Origin: Lysinibacillus odysseyi 34hs-1 = NBRC 100172
Lineage (GTDB): Bacteria > Bacillota > Bacilli > Bacillales_A > Planococcaceae
Length of the DNA: 64,000 nt
Reading direction: 5' to 3'
Assembly (NCBI RefSeq): GCF_001591965.1
Contig: NZ_BCVX01000001.1
Coordinates: forward strand, 1 to 64,000
The notes beneath the pieces were generated by a model. The model ran no database searches and was not told the origin of the DNA. It saw only the letters and a program-made list of their open reading frames with translations. The translations under genes and the position numbers were made by a program. Each line of letters opens with the position of its first letter. Position 1 is the stretch's first letter. Below are positions 1 to 9,009 of this stretch, piece by piece.

Positions 1-749
1 GAGTTTTCATGTTGAGCGCGTTCTTCCTTCACTGCTGTCATTAATTGCGGGAAAGCCTCCACATGTGCATGTGTGTCATTTACATGAAGAATTGATAAAT
101 CAAACGCTTCTTCTTCAGGTGTAGTTGTTGGCGGTTGTGTATTTTTTTCAGCCCAATCTAAACCTCGAACAACAAATGATGCAAACTGACCACGTGTTAC
201 ATTCGAATAAGGACTGTATGTAGTAGCAGATGTACCTTTTGTCAGTCCATTTTCATACAAAGCTACAATTGAGTTATAGTATTCGTGCCCAGTAGAAATA
301 TCTTTAAAAGGTACTGTTCCTTCACCAGTTAAATCTAGAATTTTTGTCAGCATTTTAGAGAATTGGCCGCGTGTAATCGCCTGGTTCGGCTTGAATGTAC
401 CATCGGAATATCCTTTAATAATCCCTTGGCTTGCCAATGTTTGAATAGCATCATGATATTCATTTGAAGCTGCTACATCAGTAAACGGAGAGCTTGCCGT
501 ACCTTTTTCTAATTTAAATGCACCTACAAGCATCTTAGCTGCCTGGCCGCGTGTAACTGCTTGTCCTGGCTTAAAAGTACCATCTGAATATCCTTTAATA
601 ATTCCAGCTTCTTGTAAAGCAAGAATATTCTCGTAGTGAGAATTTGTTTCTTTCACATCTGTAAACCCTGTGTTCGCTGATACTCCAGTAACAGCTACTA
701 GGCTGGCTGTCACAGCGCCTGCTGTGATAAATAACTTACGTTTCTTCAA
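1..749 (-). CDS. SLH-domain surface 5'-nucleotidase, N-terminal part (3' end outside window)
   Basis: The protein begins with a signal peptide (KKRKLF, then a hydrophobic stretch to about residue 25). Three S-layer-homology repeats follow at about residues 26-82, 83-142 and 143-205; each has an FTDV/FKDI-type opening, the first two carry GYSDGTFKP, and each ends in an (I/V)TRGQ-type segment. A proline/threonine linker then leads into ILHVNDTHAH, the metal-binding opening of UshA-type 5'-nucleotidases. I read it as a secreted nucleotidase or metallophosphatase bound to the cell wall through its SLH domains. The start is TTG at 749-747, set by GGAGGG at 756-761 with a 6-nt gap; no ATG fits. The reading frame is still open at base 1, so the rest of the enzyme is missing here. 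Confidence 0.85.
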   Translation of the reverse strand, partial: MKKRKLFITAGAVTASLVAVTGVSANTGFTDVKETNSHYENILALQEAGIIKGYSDGTFKPGQAVTRGQAAKMLVGAFKLEKGTASSPFTDVAASNEYHDAIQTLASQGIIKGYSDGTFKPNQAITRGQFSKMLTKILDLTGEGTVPFKDISTGHEYYNSIVALYENGLTKGTSATTYSPYSNVTRGQFASFVVRGLDWAEKNTQPPTTTPEEEAFDLSILHVNDTHAHVEAFPQLMTAVKEERAQHEN

Positions 750-889
750 TAAAAACCCTCCATTCGAGATAATTACCACGTTTTTATTGTACATAATAAG
801 TCTCAATTATTCTACAACTATTCTTTTCAATTATCCCAATTTACTAAAATTAATAGTTTCCAGCCTTTTATCTACTTGCCTAGAAGAGA

Positions 890-918
890 AAAACTCCAAA
901 GACTTTATGTCTTTGGAG
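890..918 (-). terminator. Intrinsic terminator after the YhgE/Pip gene
   Basis: A perfect 10-bp stem (CTCCAAAGAC at 894-903 with 909-918) encloses a 5-nt loop. On the minus strand it is followed by a T run (890-893 and beyond). It lies 9 bp past the stop codon of the YhgE/Pip gene. Confidence 0.85.
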
Positions 919-926
919 CTATTTTC

Positions 927-3404
927 CTAAATTTGTGCTTCGGGAGTATTAATATTCGAAGAGAACGATTTGAAGCTGATTAAGAATACAACGAGTGCCA
1001 AGATTGACGATACGACCAAGAAGATCAGTAGCACTAAAGCATTAGACGATAGTAAGGTAGTATCCCCAAGTGAAATGATCGCCTTGAACCCTGCATTCGA
1101 GTACGTAAGTGGTAAAAACTTACTGATGGCCTGCATATTTTCAGGCAGCATCGGAATTGGTAAATTCGATCCTGTAATCGATAATTGCAGGACGATAAAC
1201 GCCAATCCAATGAAACGTCCGATATTATTGCCCACTGCAACGAGGAAGAAAATAATCGTCATAAATGTTAAGCTGACAAAAATAGCGAACAGTATAAAGA
1301 GCGGAATATTTGTGACTGATAGCTGAAGGACAGTTAATACAAATAGGGATACGAGTAAAGCCTGCAGTACCGCAAATAATGCCAGCTTCAGCCACTTGCT
1401 AATATACCAGCTGATAGCTGAAGAAGGACTTGTCGCCGGCTGTTTAAAATCAATGAAGAACGATAAAATCAGCATACTCACAAACAATGCCAGCGATAAA
1501 ATATATGGAGCTGTAGAATCACGATAATACGTATACGGATTTACATTTTCGCCTACCAGCTTTACAGGGCTTGCAAACATTGCAATATTTGATTCGGACA
1601 CCTGTACTGCACTTACTTCCTCTGCCCCGCCTGCTAAAGCGGTTGCCAGTTCTTTGCTCCCATCCTGCAGACGAATCGTACCATCATTTAACTGTGTCAC
1701 ACCGTCTGTTAACGTATTCCAGCCGGATGCCACCGTTGCATTCCCATTGCTGATTTGTGCTGTTCCTGCCTTCAGCTCAGCAATACCATTGCGTAATGTC
1801 GTCCATGATGACATAAGCTTCGTATTGCCTGCCGCTACTTGGTTGGCACCACTTACAAAAGTCGATGCACCTGCATTTAATTTTGCAGCCCCATCTGCCA
1901 GAGAATTTGCTCCCCCGGCTACCTGCTGCTGACCTGCAACAAGCTTATCAACGCCTGCTACCGCCTGCTGCTGACCTGCTACTAACTGATCAATGCCGCC
2001 GACAACAGATGTTTGACCGGCTACTAATTGGCCCAGCCCTTGATTTAATGATTGACTTCCCTCAACAGTTGCGCCAACACCTTGGTTCACCTGTGTTGCT
2101 ACGCCTGCCAATTGTGTCAACCCTCCAGAAAGTGTCTCGACTTGCTTTGGTAATGCCCCGACATTTTCCTTCATTCCTTGAAGATTTGAGCTGATTCCTT
2201 CAGCAAGCTTTAATAATTGCTGATACTCCTGCGTTTGTGCGAGCTGGCTGTTCGCTCCAGCGATGGCTTTTGCCAATTGGTTTAACTGGCCTGCTGCAGT
2301 CCCCAGTCCATCGATCCCACCTGTTAGTGTTGGGATTGACTTATTCAGCGCCGAAACTTGTGTTGCGATCGAATTCAAATTCGTATCAAGAGCACTCGTA
2401 CCTTGCTGGACTGTCTGTAAGCCCGTTACTAACTTTTCAGAACCAGCCTGAGCTGACTGGATTCCTTGTAATACTTGCGGAGCACCGCCCTGTAATTGCT
2501 GAAGACCGCCAAGCACTTGATTTTGACCGCCTTTTAAATCATTCAAGCCCGTCAGCACCTGATTAGCACCCGCACCAAGCGATTTTGCCCCAGTCGCAAG
2601 CTGTGAAGATCCTGTTCCGATCTGACCAGCACCTTTGGCAAGCTGTCCAGAACCGTCTGCTAAACGCTTAATATCGCCTGTGCCACCGTCAACAGCATGT
2701 AATAAAGTTGCTGCGCCGGTATCAGCCTGTTTTGCCCCAGTGGCCAATCGTTCAATATCGGGAGCCTTTTCCGTCAAGGAAGTTAAAATTTGATCAGTAC
2801 CTTCCGACAAAGCGATTGTTCCATCCAGGATTTGCTGAGAACCATCTGCTCCCGCCATAAATCCTTCCGCTATTTCTGGAAATTTGCCGAACACTGTAGA
2901 AGCAAATGTTGCCGTAATTTTATCCCCAAGCTGCTCCTTAATGCGCTCGACCGCACTGTTTGTTACTTGCGAAGCCATAAAGTTCATACCCTCATTTTTA
3001 ATATAGCGGATTTCGGGTATTTGAGGTTCCGCATCCAACACTGTCGTAATTTTCTGTGAGAAATCTTCTGGAATTTCAATTACCATATAGTAGTTATTCT
3101 TTTTTAATCCGGCATCCGCTTCTTCTTTTGTGACAAAGTGCCAGCCGAGTGTCGGACTACCCTTTAGCGTATCTACCAGGTCATTTCCCACATGGATTGG
3201 ATTCCCATCCGATACAGCGCCTTTGTCACTATTAACAATAGCCACCGGAAGATTATCCATGTTGTCATACGGTCCCCATTTCGCAGACAACAATACTGCT
3301 ACATACACAATCGGAATTAGCAGCACACCAATCAGTGTAAAGAGCAGAGCCTTATTGCCGATCAGCCGTTGAAGCTCTGACCGAAGTAAACTAAATGCCC
3401 CCAT
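927..3404 (-). CDS. YhgE/Pip family membrane protein (ABC-2 permease-like)
   Basis: This 825-residue protein has one N-terminal membrane helix (about 16-38), then an extracellular segment with the family hallmark PVAIVNSDKGA. A very long middle part (about 200-610) is rich in Gly, Gln, Ala and Leu, with repeats such as QLAKGAGQIGTG spaced 7 to 11 residues. At least five C-terminal membrane helices of ABC-2 type follow. The family includes B. subtilis YhgE, phage infection protein and type VII secretion EsaA/YueB; no type VII genes are nearby, so YhgE is the better match. Members are tied to export or envelope functions, but the exact role is unknown. The start has GAGGGGGG just upstream. The gene stands alone, with its own promoter and terminator. 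The G/Q-rich coding DNA produces many long antisense frames that are not genes. Confidence 0.85.
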   Translation of the reverse strand: MGAFSLLRSELQRLIGNKALLFTLIGVLLIPIVYVAVLLSAKWGPYDNMDNLPVAIVNSDKGAVSDGNPIHVGNDLVDTLKGSPTLGWHFVTKEEADAGLKKNNYYMVIEIPEDFSQKITTVLDAEPQIPEIRYIKNEGMNFMASQVTNSAVERIKEQLGDKITATFASTVFGKFPEIAEGFMAGADGSQQILDGTIALSEGTDQILTSLTEKAPDIERLATGAKQADTGAATLLHAVDGGTGDIKRLADGSGQLAKGAGQIGTGSSQLATGAKSLGAGANQVLTGLNDLKGGQNQVLGGLQQLQGGAPQVLQGIQSAQAGSEKLVTGLQTVQQGTSALDTNLNSIATQVSALNKSIPTLTGGIDGLGTAAGQLNQLAKAIAGANSQLAQTQEYQQLLKLAEGISSNLQGMKENVGALPKQVETLSGGLTQLAGVATQVNQGVGATVEGSQSLNQGLGQLVAGQTSVVGGIDQLVAGQQQAVAGVDKLVAGQQQVAGGANSLADGAAKLNAGASTFVSGANQVAAGNTKLMSSWTTLRNGIAELKAGTAQISNGNATVASGWNTLTDGVTQLNDGTIRLQDGSKELATALAGGAEEVSAVQVSESNIAMFASPVKLVGENVNPYTYYRDSTAPYILSLALFVSMLILSFFIDFKQPATSPSSAISWYISKWLKLALFAVLQALLVSLFVLTVLQLSVTNIPLFILFAIFVSLTFMTIIFFLVAVGNNIGRFIGLAFIVLQLSITGSNLPIPMLPENMQAISKFLPLTYSNAGFKAIISLGDTTLLSSNALVLLIFLVVSSILALVVFLISFKSFSSNINTPEAQI

Positions 3405-3929
3405 TCAAAACCCCCCTCAATTTTTTTGAACCGAGATAGTCGCCTATCTCTATATACAATATATTCTATTAATTTCAAATTTTCCATCACTTTTTACTTA
3501 TTTTTCTGCTTAATGTATACATTTTTGTCGTTTAAATAATATTTTCCTGCATCATTATAATTTTGAAATACCATTTCAATGATTATATATGCCTATATAA
3601 TTAGGTTTTAGCATCTGATTCATTATTCAATCTGAATATTGTGAAAATTTTAACAAAAGTATTATTTTTCACCAGTTCTTTTCCTTACTGCTTATTTTTT
3701 TTATATATACATAAGGAACGTATTTGCTAGCCGTTATAAAATTAATTCTTTGGTATCTTATTGGAAATATTTAGATTATAATTAGGAAATCGTTACTCAC
3801 CTTTTTCCAGCTGTTTTTCTGACTTCTTTATCAAGTAATCCTTTATTTTCCCTTGCTCCTCTTAAGCTGTTTTCTGATCATTGGCAGATTCAAAGAAGTG
3901 AATAATCGAATATATGGAGGCAACATTTT
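3405..3929. other. Gene-free AT-rich stretch
   Basis: Apart from the promoter and operator at 3433-3478, this 525-bp stretch between two divergently oriented genes shows no credible open frame. Around 3811-3905 the minus strand has a short codon-like remnant ending in a glutamate/lysine-rich tail, but it has no start or ribosome site. Confidence 0.6.
3433..3478 (-). promoter_or_regulatory. Promoter with palindromic operator for the YhgE/Pip gene
   Basis: On the minus strand, TTGAAA (3478-3473) and TATATA (3456-3451) are separated by 16 bp and resemble a sigma-A promoter. Directly after the -10 lies an inverted repeat, GAGATAG-4 nt-CTATCTC (3433-3450). Its position between -10 and start codon suits a repressor site; in B. 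subtilis, yhgE sits beside a TetR-type regulator gene, yhgD. No regulator gene is adjacent here, so that link is inference. Confidence 0.5.
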
Positions 3930-4475
3930 ATGCTGTATGATGATAATAGTAAAACGATCACAACCAAAAGACTTCAATTAAGACTTTTCACAAAGGCTGA
4001 CGCTCCGAATGTTGCCAGGCTGTGTAATAATTACAATATTTACAAAAGTACAATGTATCTCCCCTTTCCGTACAATGTAGAGGATGCCTTGAGTTGGATT
4101 GATCGGCATCTGGATAATTTCGAGGAGCAGAGATCCTATGAATTCGCTATAACGGACAAGGAAAACGGCGAATTATACGGTGCCATTGCCCTTAGTCATA
4201 ACCATCATTATAACAACGGTGAAATCGCTTATTGGATCGGTGAAGAATTTTGGGGGAATGGCTTTGCTACAGAATCAGCGGAAGCGCTAATCTATTTTGC
4301 CTTTGAAGTAAAAAGGCTTCATAAAGTATTCGCGCGGTACTTTGCTTCAAATCCAGCCTCAGGAAAAGTAATGGAAAAGCTGGGCATGAAAAAAGAAGGC
4401 GTTCTTCTCGATCATATAAGAAAAGACGACCGTTACGAAGATTTACTCCACTATGGTATTCTGAACCTGAATTGA
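3930..4475 (+). CDS. GNAT acetyltransferase, RimJ/RimL type
   Basis: This 181-residue single-domain protein has the family opening (TKRLQLRLFTKADAPNVARL) and the acetyl-CoA-binding region around IGEEFWGNGFATESAEAL. The typical end follows (NPASGKVMEKLGMKKEGVL). It would transfer an acetyl group from acetyl-CoA to an amine, often a protein N-terminus or a small molecule; the substrate cannot be read from sequence. GGAGG lies 7 nt before the ATG. It is monocistronic and convergent with the HAD phosphatase gene. Confidence 0.85.
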   Translation: MLYDDNSKTITTKRLQLRLFTKADAPNVARLCNNYNIYKSTMYLPFPYNVEDALSWIDRHLDNFEEQRSYEFAITDKENGELYGAIALSHNHHYNNGEIAYWIGEEFWGNGFATESAEALIYFAFEVKRLHKVFARYFASNPASGKVMEKLGMKKEGVLLDHIRKDDRYEDLLHYGILNLN

Positions 4476-4510
4476 TAAACTCTTTACAAAAAGAAAATCT
4501 GAATAACGAA

Positions 4511-4546
4511 AAAATGCTTATCAGCACATAGCTTGATAAGCATTTT
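4511..4546. terminator. Bidirectional terminator between convergent genes
   Basis: A 13-bp perfect stem (AAAATGCTTATCA at 4511-4523 with 4534-4546) has a 10-nt loop. A/T tracts on both sides let it serve the GNAT gene on the left and the HAD gene on the right. Confidence 0.85.
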
Positions 4547-4563
4547 CTGTCTTGTTATTCCAT

Positions 4564-5205
4564 TTATACAATCGACATGATTTCTGGTAGTGACTCTATT
4601 ACATAATGCGCATGCTTTAATTCATTTTCCTGTGAAAAATCAAAGCGAACACCAATCGATATCAAACCACTATCTTTCGCCGCCTTGATATCAGATGCCC
4701 GGTCACCAACAACAAAGCCCCGTTTAATCTCATTTTCTGTTTTAACCAGCTGCACAAGCTCCGACTTATTCCCAGAGTCAATACGCTCAATACTATATGT
4801 TTTTTCGATAAAGCGCTCTAAATTGTACTTCTCTACAATTGCCTTCAAATATTCTACCTGGCCATTGCTTGCAATGTACAAGTGGTACTTGCCGTGTAGC
4901 TGTGCTAGTGTTTCTTCTACCTGATCATAGAGAGCGCCTTTTCCACTCTTTATTAATTGGATCAACTGCTTATGAAAGAGTGCATTACTTTTCTTACGGA
5001 CTTCTTCTGAATGATTCGGACATAACGCCTGCCAAACTTCCGGTAACGTAGCTCCCATTATGTCGCGGTATTGACCGATCGGCGTATCACCCGTCCATAG
5101 GTTTTGACTGCGTAATACTTCAAAAGTCGCCTCAAGCGCCGGCTCCAAAATAAGATTTGTTTGAAATAACGTACCGTCCATGTCGAAAATTACAGCTGAT
5201 TTCAT
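4564..5205 (-). CDS. HAD-family phosphatase (phosphoglycolate phosphatase-like)
   Basis: The 213-residue protein shows all four HAD motifs. Motif I is VIFDMDGTLF with nucleophile Asp8 and acid/base Asp10. Motif II is IASNG, motif III is the lysine in SGNKSELV, and motif IV is VVGDRASDIKAAKDSG. A helical cap of subclass I lies between motifs I and II. This arrangement belongs to the Gph/PpaX-like group that hydrolyses small phosphate esters; the natural substrate is not predictable. AAGGAG lies 9 nt before the ATG. It is a single gene sharing a terminator with its convergent neighbour. Confidence 0.85.
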   Translation of the reverse strand: MKSAVIFDMDGTLFQTNLILEPALEATFEVLRSQNLWTGDTPIGQYRDIMGATLPEVWQALCPNHSEEVRKKSNALFHKQLIQLIKSGKGALYDQVEETLAQLHGKYHLYIASNGQVEYLKAIVEKYNLERFIEKTYSIERIDSGNKSELVQLVKTENEIKRGFVVGDRASDIKAAKDSGLISIGVRFDFSQENELKHAHYVIESLPEIMSIV

Positions 5206-5489
5206 AACTGCTTGCTCCTTTGTTTTGCAGATTCATTAAAGGCTATTTAATTATTTTTACTATACGATTCATGTACTGATTGAAGAGCAGGACTAACGAT
5301 TTTTTTCCTTATCAACGTTTTCTACAAGCTCCTCAAATGTGTTTTCCCTTCAATAGAAGGAAAAGGACTGCTGGATAAGGCAGCCTGGAGCTGTGTGTAT
5401 GTCTCAGTTCCGCTGTTTCTGCAACAAATTTGCCGGCATATATAAGCTGGAACCTAAACAGTCTTCAGCTCTGCCCTTTCAACAATTAG

Positions 5490-6512
5490 CTAATAATTAA
5501 TAAAATCTGCATTTGTCATAAAGCCACCGTCATTATCCAGCTTTAAAATACTGCGTAATTCCGCACTAACACTTTCAAGGCTTTCTTCCTCTGGTATATA
5601 ATACGAAGTCCTATCGATGATTTGATCTGTCCCTTTGATATCTATAGTTTGTATTGATAAATCCTCAGATTTTGAGAATTGCTTTTGCAATGCATAGATT
5701 TGCTTGGCTGTTAAATCTGTTTCTATATTATCCCCTAAAATATCAGTGATTTGGCCAATCTTAAATATGGTGCCTGCAGACATTGCCTGATCGATTGTCG
5801 CTGTTAAAAACTGCCGCTGTCTTTCCTCACGCGAATAGGCAGCATTGACCGCCAGTTTTCTCATACGCACGAAAGCGAGTGACTCTTCGCCATTCAAATG
5901 GGCTGTCCCTTTCTTGAATTCAATTTTGGATCGATCGTAAAAGTTCTCTTCCCAAAAATCCTCTTTTATATCAATTGTCACGCCACCGAGTGCATCCACA
6001 ATATCACGGAACCCATCAAAATTCACAGCAACAAAATTATCGATCGGAATATTAAGGAATTTCTCAACGGTCTCTACTTGAAGTTTGATTGCTCCATAAC
6101 CTGTAATTGCTCCGTAGTTATACGCTGCATTCAACTTATGTATCCCTGAATACTCTCCTGCGTTTTCAATATTGACTCTCGTATCTCTTGGTACTGTCAC
6201 CATATGAATTTCAGATGTTGAAGGATCGATCGTTATAACGATTTGAGTATCGGCCCGGCCGCTCTTATCTCCGCTTGAATAGTTTTCGACACCTAATAAT
6301 AAAATAGAAAAAGGATCACTAAATGTAATTTCCTCCTCCCTGAGATTGGATTTGCCTCCCTCTCTATTTAAATCGACCTGCGAACGGTCATAAGCATTTT
6401 TTGCTTTCACAAATGTGTAAATACCAAAACTTGAAATGACTAGAAACAATAAAATAGCTACTGCTAAAGTAAACTTTAATGTCTTTTTCTTAGAGCGAAC
6501 TCTCCTGGACAT
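5490..6512 (-). CDS. LCP (LytR-CpsA-Psr) family cell-wall glycopolymer ligase
   Basis: LCP proteins move teichoic acid or other glycopolymers from a lipid carrier onto peptidoglycan, outside the membrane. This one has a basic cytoplasmic tail, one membrane helix (about residues 14-36) and the LCP catalytic domain. The domain shows ILLLGVENYSSGDKSGRADT, VTVPRDTRVNI, HKLNAAYNYGAITG and, near its end, SLAFVRMRK with SREERQRQFL. I chose the ATG at 6512 because GGAGAGG stands 8 nt upstream. The in-frame ATG at 6563 would add 17 residues but has only a weak site. No transmembrane transporter or polymer synthesis gene is adjacent, so the polymer is unknown. Confidence 0.85.
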   Translation of the reverse strand: MSRRVRSKKKTLKFTLAVAILLFLVISSFGIYTFVKAKNAYDRSQVDLNREGGKSNLREEEITFSDPFSILLLGVENYSSGDKSGRADTQIVITIDPSTSEIHMVTVPRDTRVNIENAGEYSGIHKLNAAYNYGAITGYGAIKLQVETVEKFLNIPIDNFVAVNFDGFRDIVDALGGVTIDIKEDFWEENFYDRSKIEFKKGTAHLNGEESLAFVRMRKLAVNAAYSREERQRQFLTATIDQAMSAGTIFKIGQITDILGDNIETDLTAKQIYALQKQFSKSEDLSIQTIDIKGTDQIIDRTSYYIPEEESLESVSAELRSILKLDNDGGFMTNADFINY

Positions 6513-6796
6513 TCTTGATTTCCTCTCCACTGCCAACCCTCTTCTGCGGATAAACACCGCCATTTATTTCCTACAGACAATTTTACATAAAAAATATAAA
6601 ACTTATACTTAAATTTACATTTAATAATATACCAGACATTTAACTTAATTCCACTTTTTGTTTCTATTTGTTATAAATAGTATTATTATAGGGATATTTG
6701 TAGTGAGTTATTTATAATAGATCTAGTAAATTACAAAAATATGTATATTACGAGGATAAAGAGTAAGAGTATAATAGCATGTTAATGGGGGTTTCT

Positions 6797-7351
6797 ATGT
6801 TTTCTTTTAAAGTAGATGAAGAGATTGAAATGGAATTGCTGCAGCAGCATCATAAGGAGGAATTATTTGAATTAATTGATCGTAACCGACAGTACTTGCG
6901 TCAATGGCTTCTGTGGGTGGATAAGAGAACCTCGGCTGAAGATTTTGAACCGATTATTCCCATTTGGCTAAATAACTACGCTGACAATAACGGGTTCGAT
7001 GCAGGTATTCGGTATAAAGGAAAGCTGGTAGGTATGATTGCTCTCCACTATATTGATTGGAAAAACAAGGCGACAAGCATTGGGTATTTTCTAGCGGAAG
7101 ATGCACAGGGAAATGGTATCATTACGAGAAGTGTAAAAGCCTTGATAAACTACCTTTTTGAAATACTGTCTCTTCATCGTATCGAAATACAGTGTGCAAA
7201 AAACAATACGAAAAGCATCGCAATTCCCGTGAAGCTGGGCTTTGCCGAAGAAGGCATAAAACGTGACGGACAATGGCTTTACGACCATTTTGAAGATATC
7301 GTTACTTACAGTTATTTAAAAAGGGATTGGCTTACAGACGGAGATAAATGA
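6797..7351 (+). CDS. GNAT acetyltransferase, YdaF/RimL-like
   Basis: The protein has about 184 residues. The opening (MFSFKVDEEIEMELLQQHH), the segment RQYLRQWLLWVDKRTSAEDF and the acetyl-CoA loop FLAEDAQGNGIITRSVKAL match the ribosomal-protein-serine acetyltransferase subgroup that includes B. subtilis YdaF. The acetyl acceptor is unknown. The ATG at 6797 is preferred: it has GGGGG 5-6 nt upstream and matches the family's N-terminus. An ATG at 6779 lacks a ribosome site. Confidence 0.8.
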   Translation: MFSFKVDEEIEMELLQQHHKEELFELIDRNRQYLRQWLLWVDKRTSAEDFEPIIPIWLNNYADNNGFDAGIRYKGKLVGMIALHYIDWKNKATSIGYFLAEDAQGNGIITRSVKALINYLFEILSLHRIEIQCAKNNTKSIAIPVKLGFAEEGIKRDGQWLYDHFEDIVTYSYLKRDWLTDGDK

Positions 7352-7445
7352 TTCATTCCTTCAGTGCAAGAGTAAAGTGTTTTTTCATAAAAAGCGTTTC
7401 CGCAATGACCTGTACATTCCGTTGGCCATTCGGAATACGCTTGTT

Positions 7446-7970
7446 TTAATATGGTACGGCATCAATTTTACTTGGTGTCAGCCGGTTATTCTCCCAGTCT
7501 TCCTTTATCGCCCCGTAAAGTACCGTGTCGGAAATTGTACCGTCCGCATTTTCCCAGGCATTCCGCAAGTACCCCTCTTTTACAAAACCGGCTCTAGTAA
7601 AGCATTTCCTCATCCCTAGATTGTCCGCTCTTGTATAGCCTTCCACCCGGATTTTTTGCTTTGTCCCAAAAAGATAGTCCTGCAGCCATTTAAGCGCCTG
7701 CATGCCATAGCCTTGGCCCCGGTATTTTTCATCCAGCCGTATATCAAACAACGGGATTGTATCGTCAATATCATGAATTAATAAAAGCCCAACTTTCATG
7801 CCATTATCGATTATCCAAAACGTTTCGCGGTCCTTATGATAGTATCCTTCGTGAAAGAATTTTCGAATGGATTCTTCCGACACCTGGTTATTTCCGTGAT
7901 ACGGCCAATTGTTTTTTGTATAAAGCTGGACCAGTTCATCTATTTCATTTTCTAATAGTTTATATTCCAT
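7446..7970 (-). CDS. GNAT acetyltransferase
   Basis: This 174-residue protein has a central GNAT fold. The strand before the cofactor loop is PLFDIRLDEKYRGQGYG, which includes the R-G-Q-G-Y-G pyrophosphate-binding signature. The end has MRKCFTRAGFVKEGYLRNAW. It resembles small-molecule or protein N-acetyltransferases. A GGAGG site lies 8-9 nt before the ATG. It converges on the preceding GNAT gene, from which it differs clearly in sequence, so this is not a recent duplication. Confidence 0.8.
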   Translation of the reverse strand: MEYKLLENEIDELVQLYTKNNWPYHGNNQVSEESIRKFFHEGYYHKDRETFWIIDNGMKVGLLLIHDIDDTIPLFDIRLDEKYRGQGYGMQALKWLQDYLFGTKQKIRVEGYTRADNLGMRKCFTRAGFVKEGYLRNAWENADGTISDTVLYGAIKEDWENNRLTPSKIDAVPY

Positions 7971-8025
7971 AGGGGTTCCTCCAGTCAGAGGTAAATTAGT
8001 TTCCTATTCATTTTGGCCAACAATG

Positions 8026-8333
8026 TTAAAGCACCTTTGTTGAACGAATCGTCCTAACTACAAGAAAACCGATTTCTTTATCTTTTTCCTTCGTATTGTT
8101 TACTGTCCACCACAGGGTAACTGAAAATTCAGCTTTGATAGCCTTCTTTTTCTCCTTTATATAAAATATCGGCAATTGGATGTTCATTGTCGTTGATTTG
8201 TGAGAAAAAATGATTATCCGAAGGAAGCTCAAGCTCTATAAATGGTATATAGGAAGTCTCCTCTCCACGAAATGCTTCTCACTGCTAACACCAACATTGC
8301 AAAAAGCAATCACGCAAACAATAGCTTTTTCAC
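8026..8333 (-). pseudogene. Decayed gene for a small exported protein
   Basis: Reading from a GTG at 8333 (AGGGG 7 nt upstream) gives MKKLLFA, then a TGA stop at 8312-8310, then LLFAMLVLA. Together these look like a signal peptide broken by a stop. One base later the frame shifts to EAFRGEETSYIPFIELELP and a further ordered segment ending at another TGA. More coding-like sequence continues in two frames down to 8078 and 8026. At least one stop and one frameshift are needed to read it, so I call it a pseudogene. I do not recognise the protein. It begins 10 bp after the TPR gene's stop, so it may once have been the second gene of that unit. Confidence 0.5.
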
Positions 8334-8343
8334 GTACAGTCCC

Positions 8344-8829
8344 CTATTCCCAAACATCGTCCAAATGCTCGGCATAGAACTCTATTGCTTTTTTATAACT
8401 TTGAATTTCCTTGTCAACAGTCTGATCAGCAATAGTTTTAAGCAAAACATTCATTGCCTGGCTATGGTCCTGTAGATTATAAAGTGTCATCGCATAAAAT
8501 ACCTTCATGGCACCGTTTTGCGGAAAATGTGATAATCCGTTCTTCAGCAGTTCTCTCGATTCTTCGTACCGCCCAAGTGTACGATATGTGCTGCCGAGCC
8601 CGATAATTGCCCCTTGCAGGTTTTCCTCATCCAGACCTAGCTTGATCGCCTGCTCATAATGAGGAACAGCATTTGCTTCCTCGCCAAGTATATCGAAGCT
8701 CCATGCTGTCTGATATTGGATATATGCATCATGTGGATGGAGGTCTGCCAGCTCTACTAAAAGCTGATTGGACTTCTTGACATCACCTTCCTGTCTTAAT
8801 AGTAATGCTCTTTGCATTGTTTCTTCCAT
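8344..8829 (-). CDS. Tetratricopeptide-repeat protein
   Basis: The 161-residue protein is all helical and made of about three to four TPR units. Examples are IQYQTAWSFDILGEEANAVPHYEQAIKLGL and GLGSTYRTLGRYEESRELLKNGL, with the usual small-residue and aromatic positions. TPR proteins act as docking scaffolds; the partner is not indicated. No signal peptide is present, so it is cytosolic. GGAGGAG lies 6 nt before the ATG. A probable pseudogene follows in the same direction. Confidence 0.8.
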   Translation of the reverse strand: MEETMQRALLLRQEGDVKKSNQLLVELADLHPHDAYIQYQTAWSFDILGEEANAVPHYEQAIKLGLDEENLQGAIIGLGSTYRTLGRYEESRELLKNGLSHFPQNGAMKVFYAMTLYNLQDHSQAMNVLLKTIADQTVDKEIQSYKKAIEFYAEHLDDVWE

Positions 8830-8897
8830 TATTTCTCCTCCTGACCTTTTTGCCTGTCCAACGCCAGTTTGCCAACCATAATATATGTCATTTAAAG

Positions 8898-8939
8898 GCC
8901 CGGCATCTCTACTTTAAAGTTCATTGTATAATACCGGGC
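8898..8939 (-). terminator. Weak terminator-like hairpin after the nitronate monooxygenase gene
   Basis: GCCCGGCAT (8898-8906) pairs with ATACCGGGC (8931-8939), with one G-U or mismatch. The loop is long (24 nt) and only a short T stretch follows on the minus strand. It lies about 70 bp beyond the stop codon of the nitronate monooxygenase gene. Confidence 0.35.
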
Positions 8940-9009
8940 GCACTATAAAACTAATAGGAACTGCTCCAACCTGTTTCAATACAAACCTTTGTGTTCAATA
9001 GTACCGTAT

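Noticed and set aside
970-3372. Many plus-strand open frames of 60-118 codons opposite the YhgE/Pip gene
   Set aside because: They mirror the repetitive G/Q/A-rich codons of the real gene, lack ribosome sites and overlap each other.
3811-3905. Short minus-strand coding-like remnant ending in a Lys/Glu-rich tail
   Set aside because: No start, no ribosome site and an in-frame stop; too short to separate from chance.
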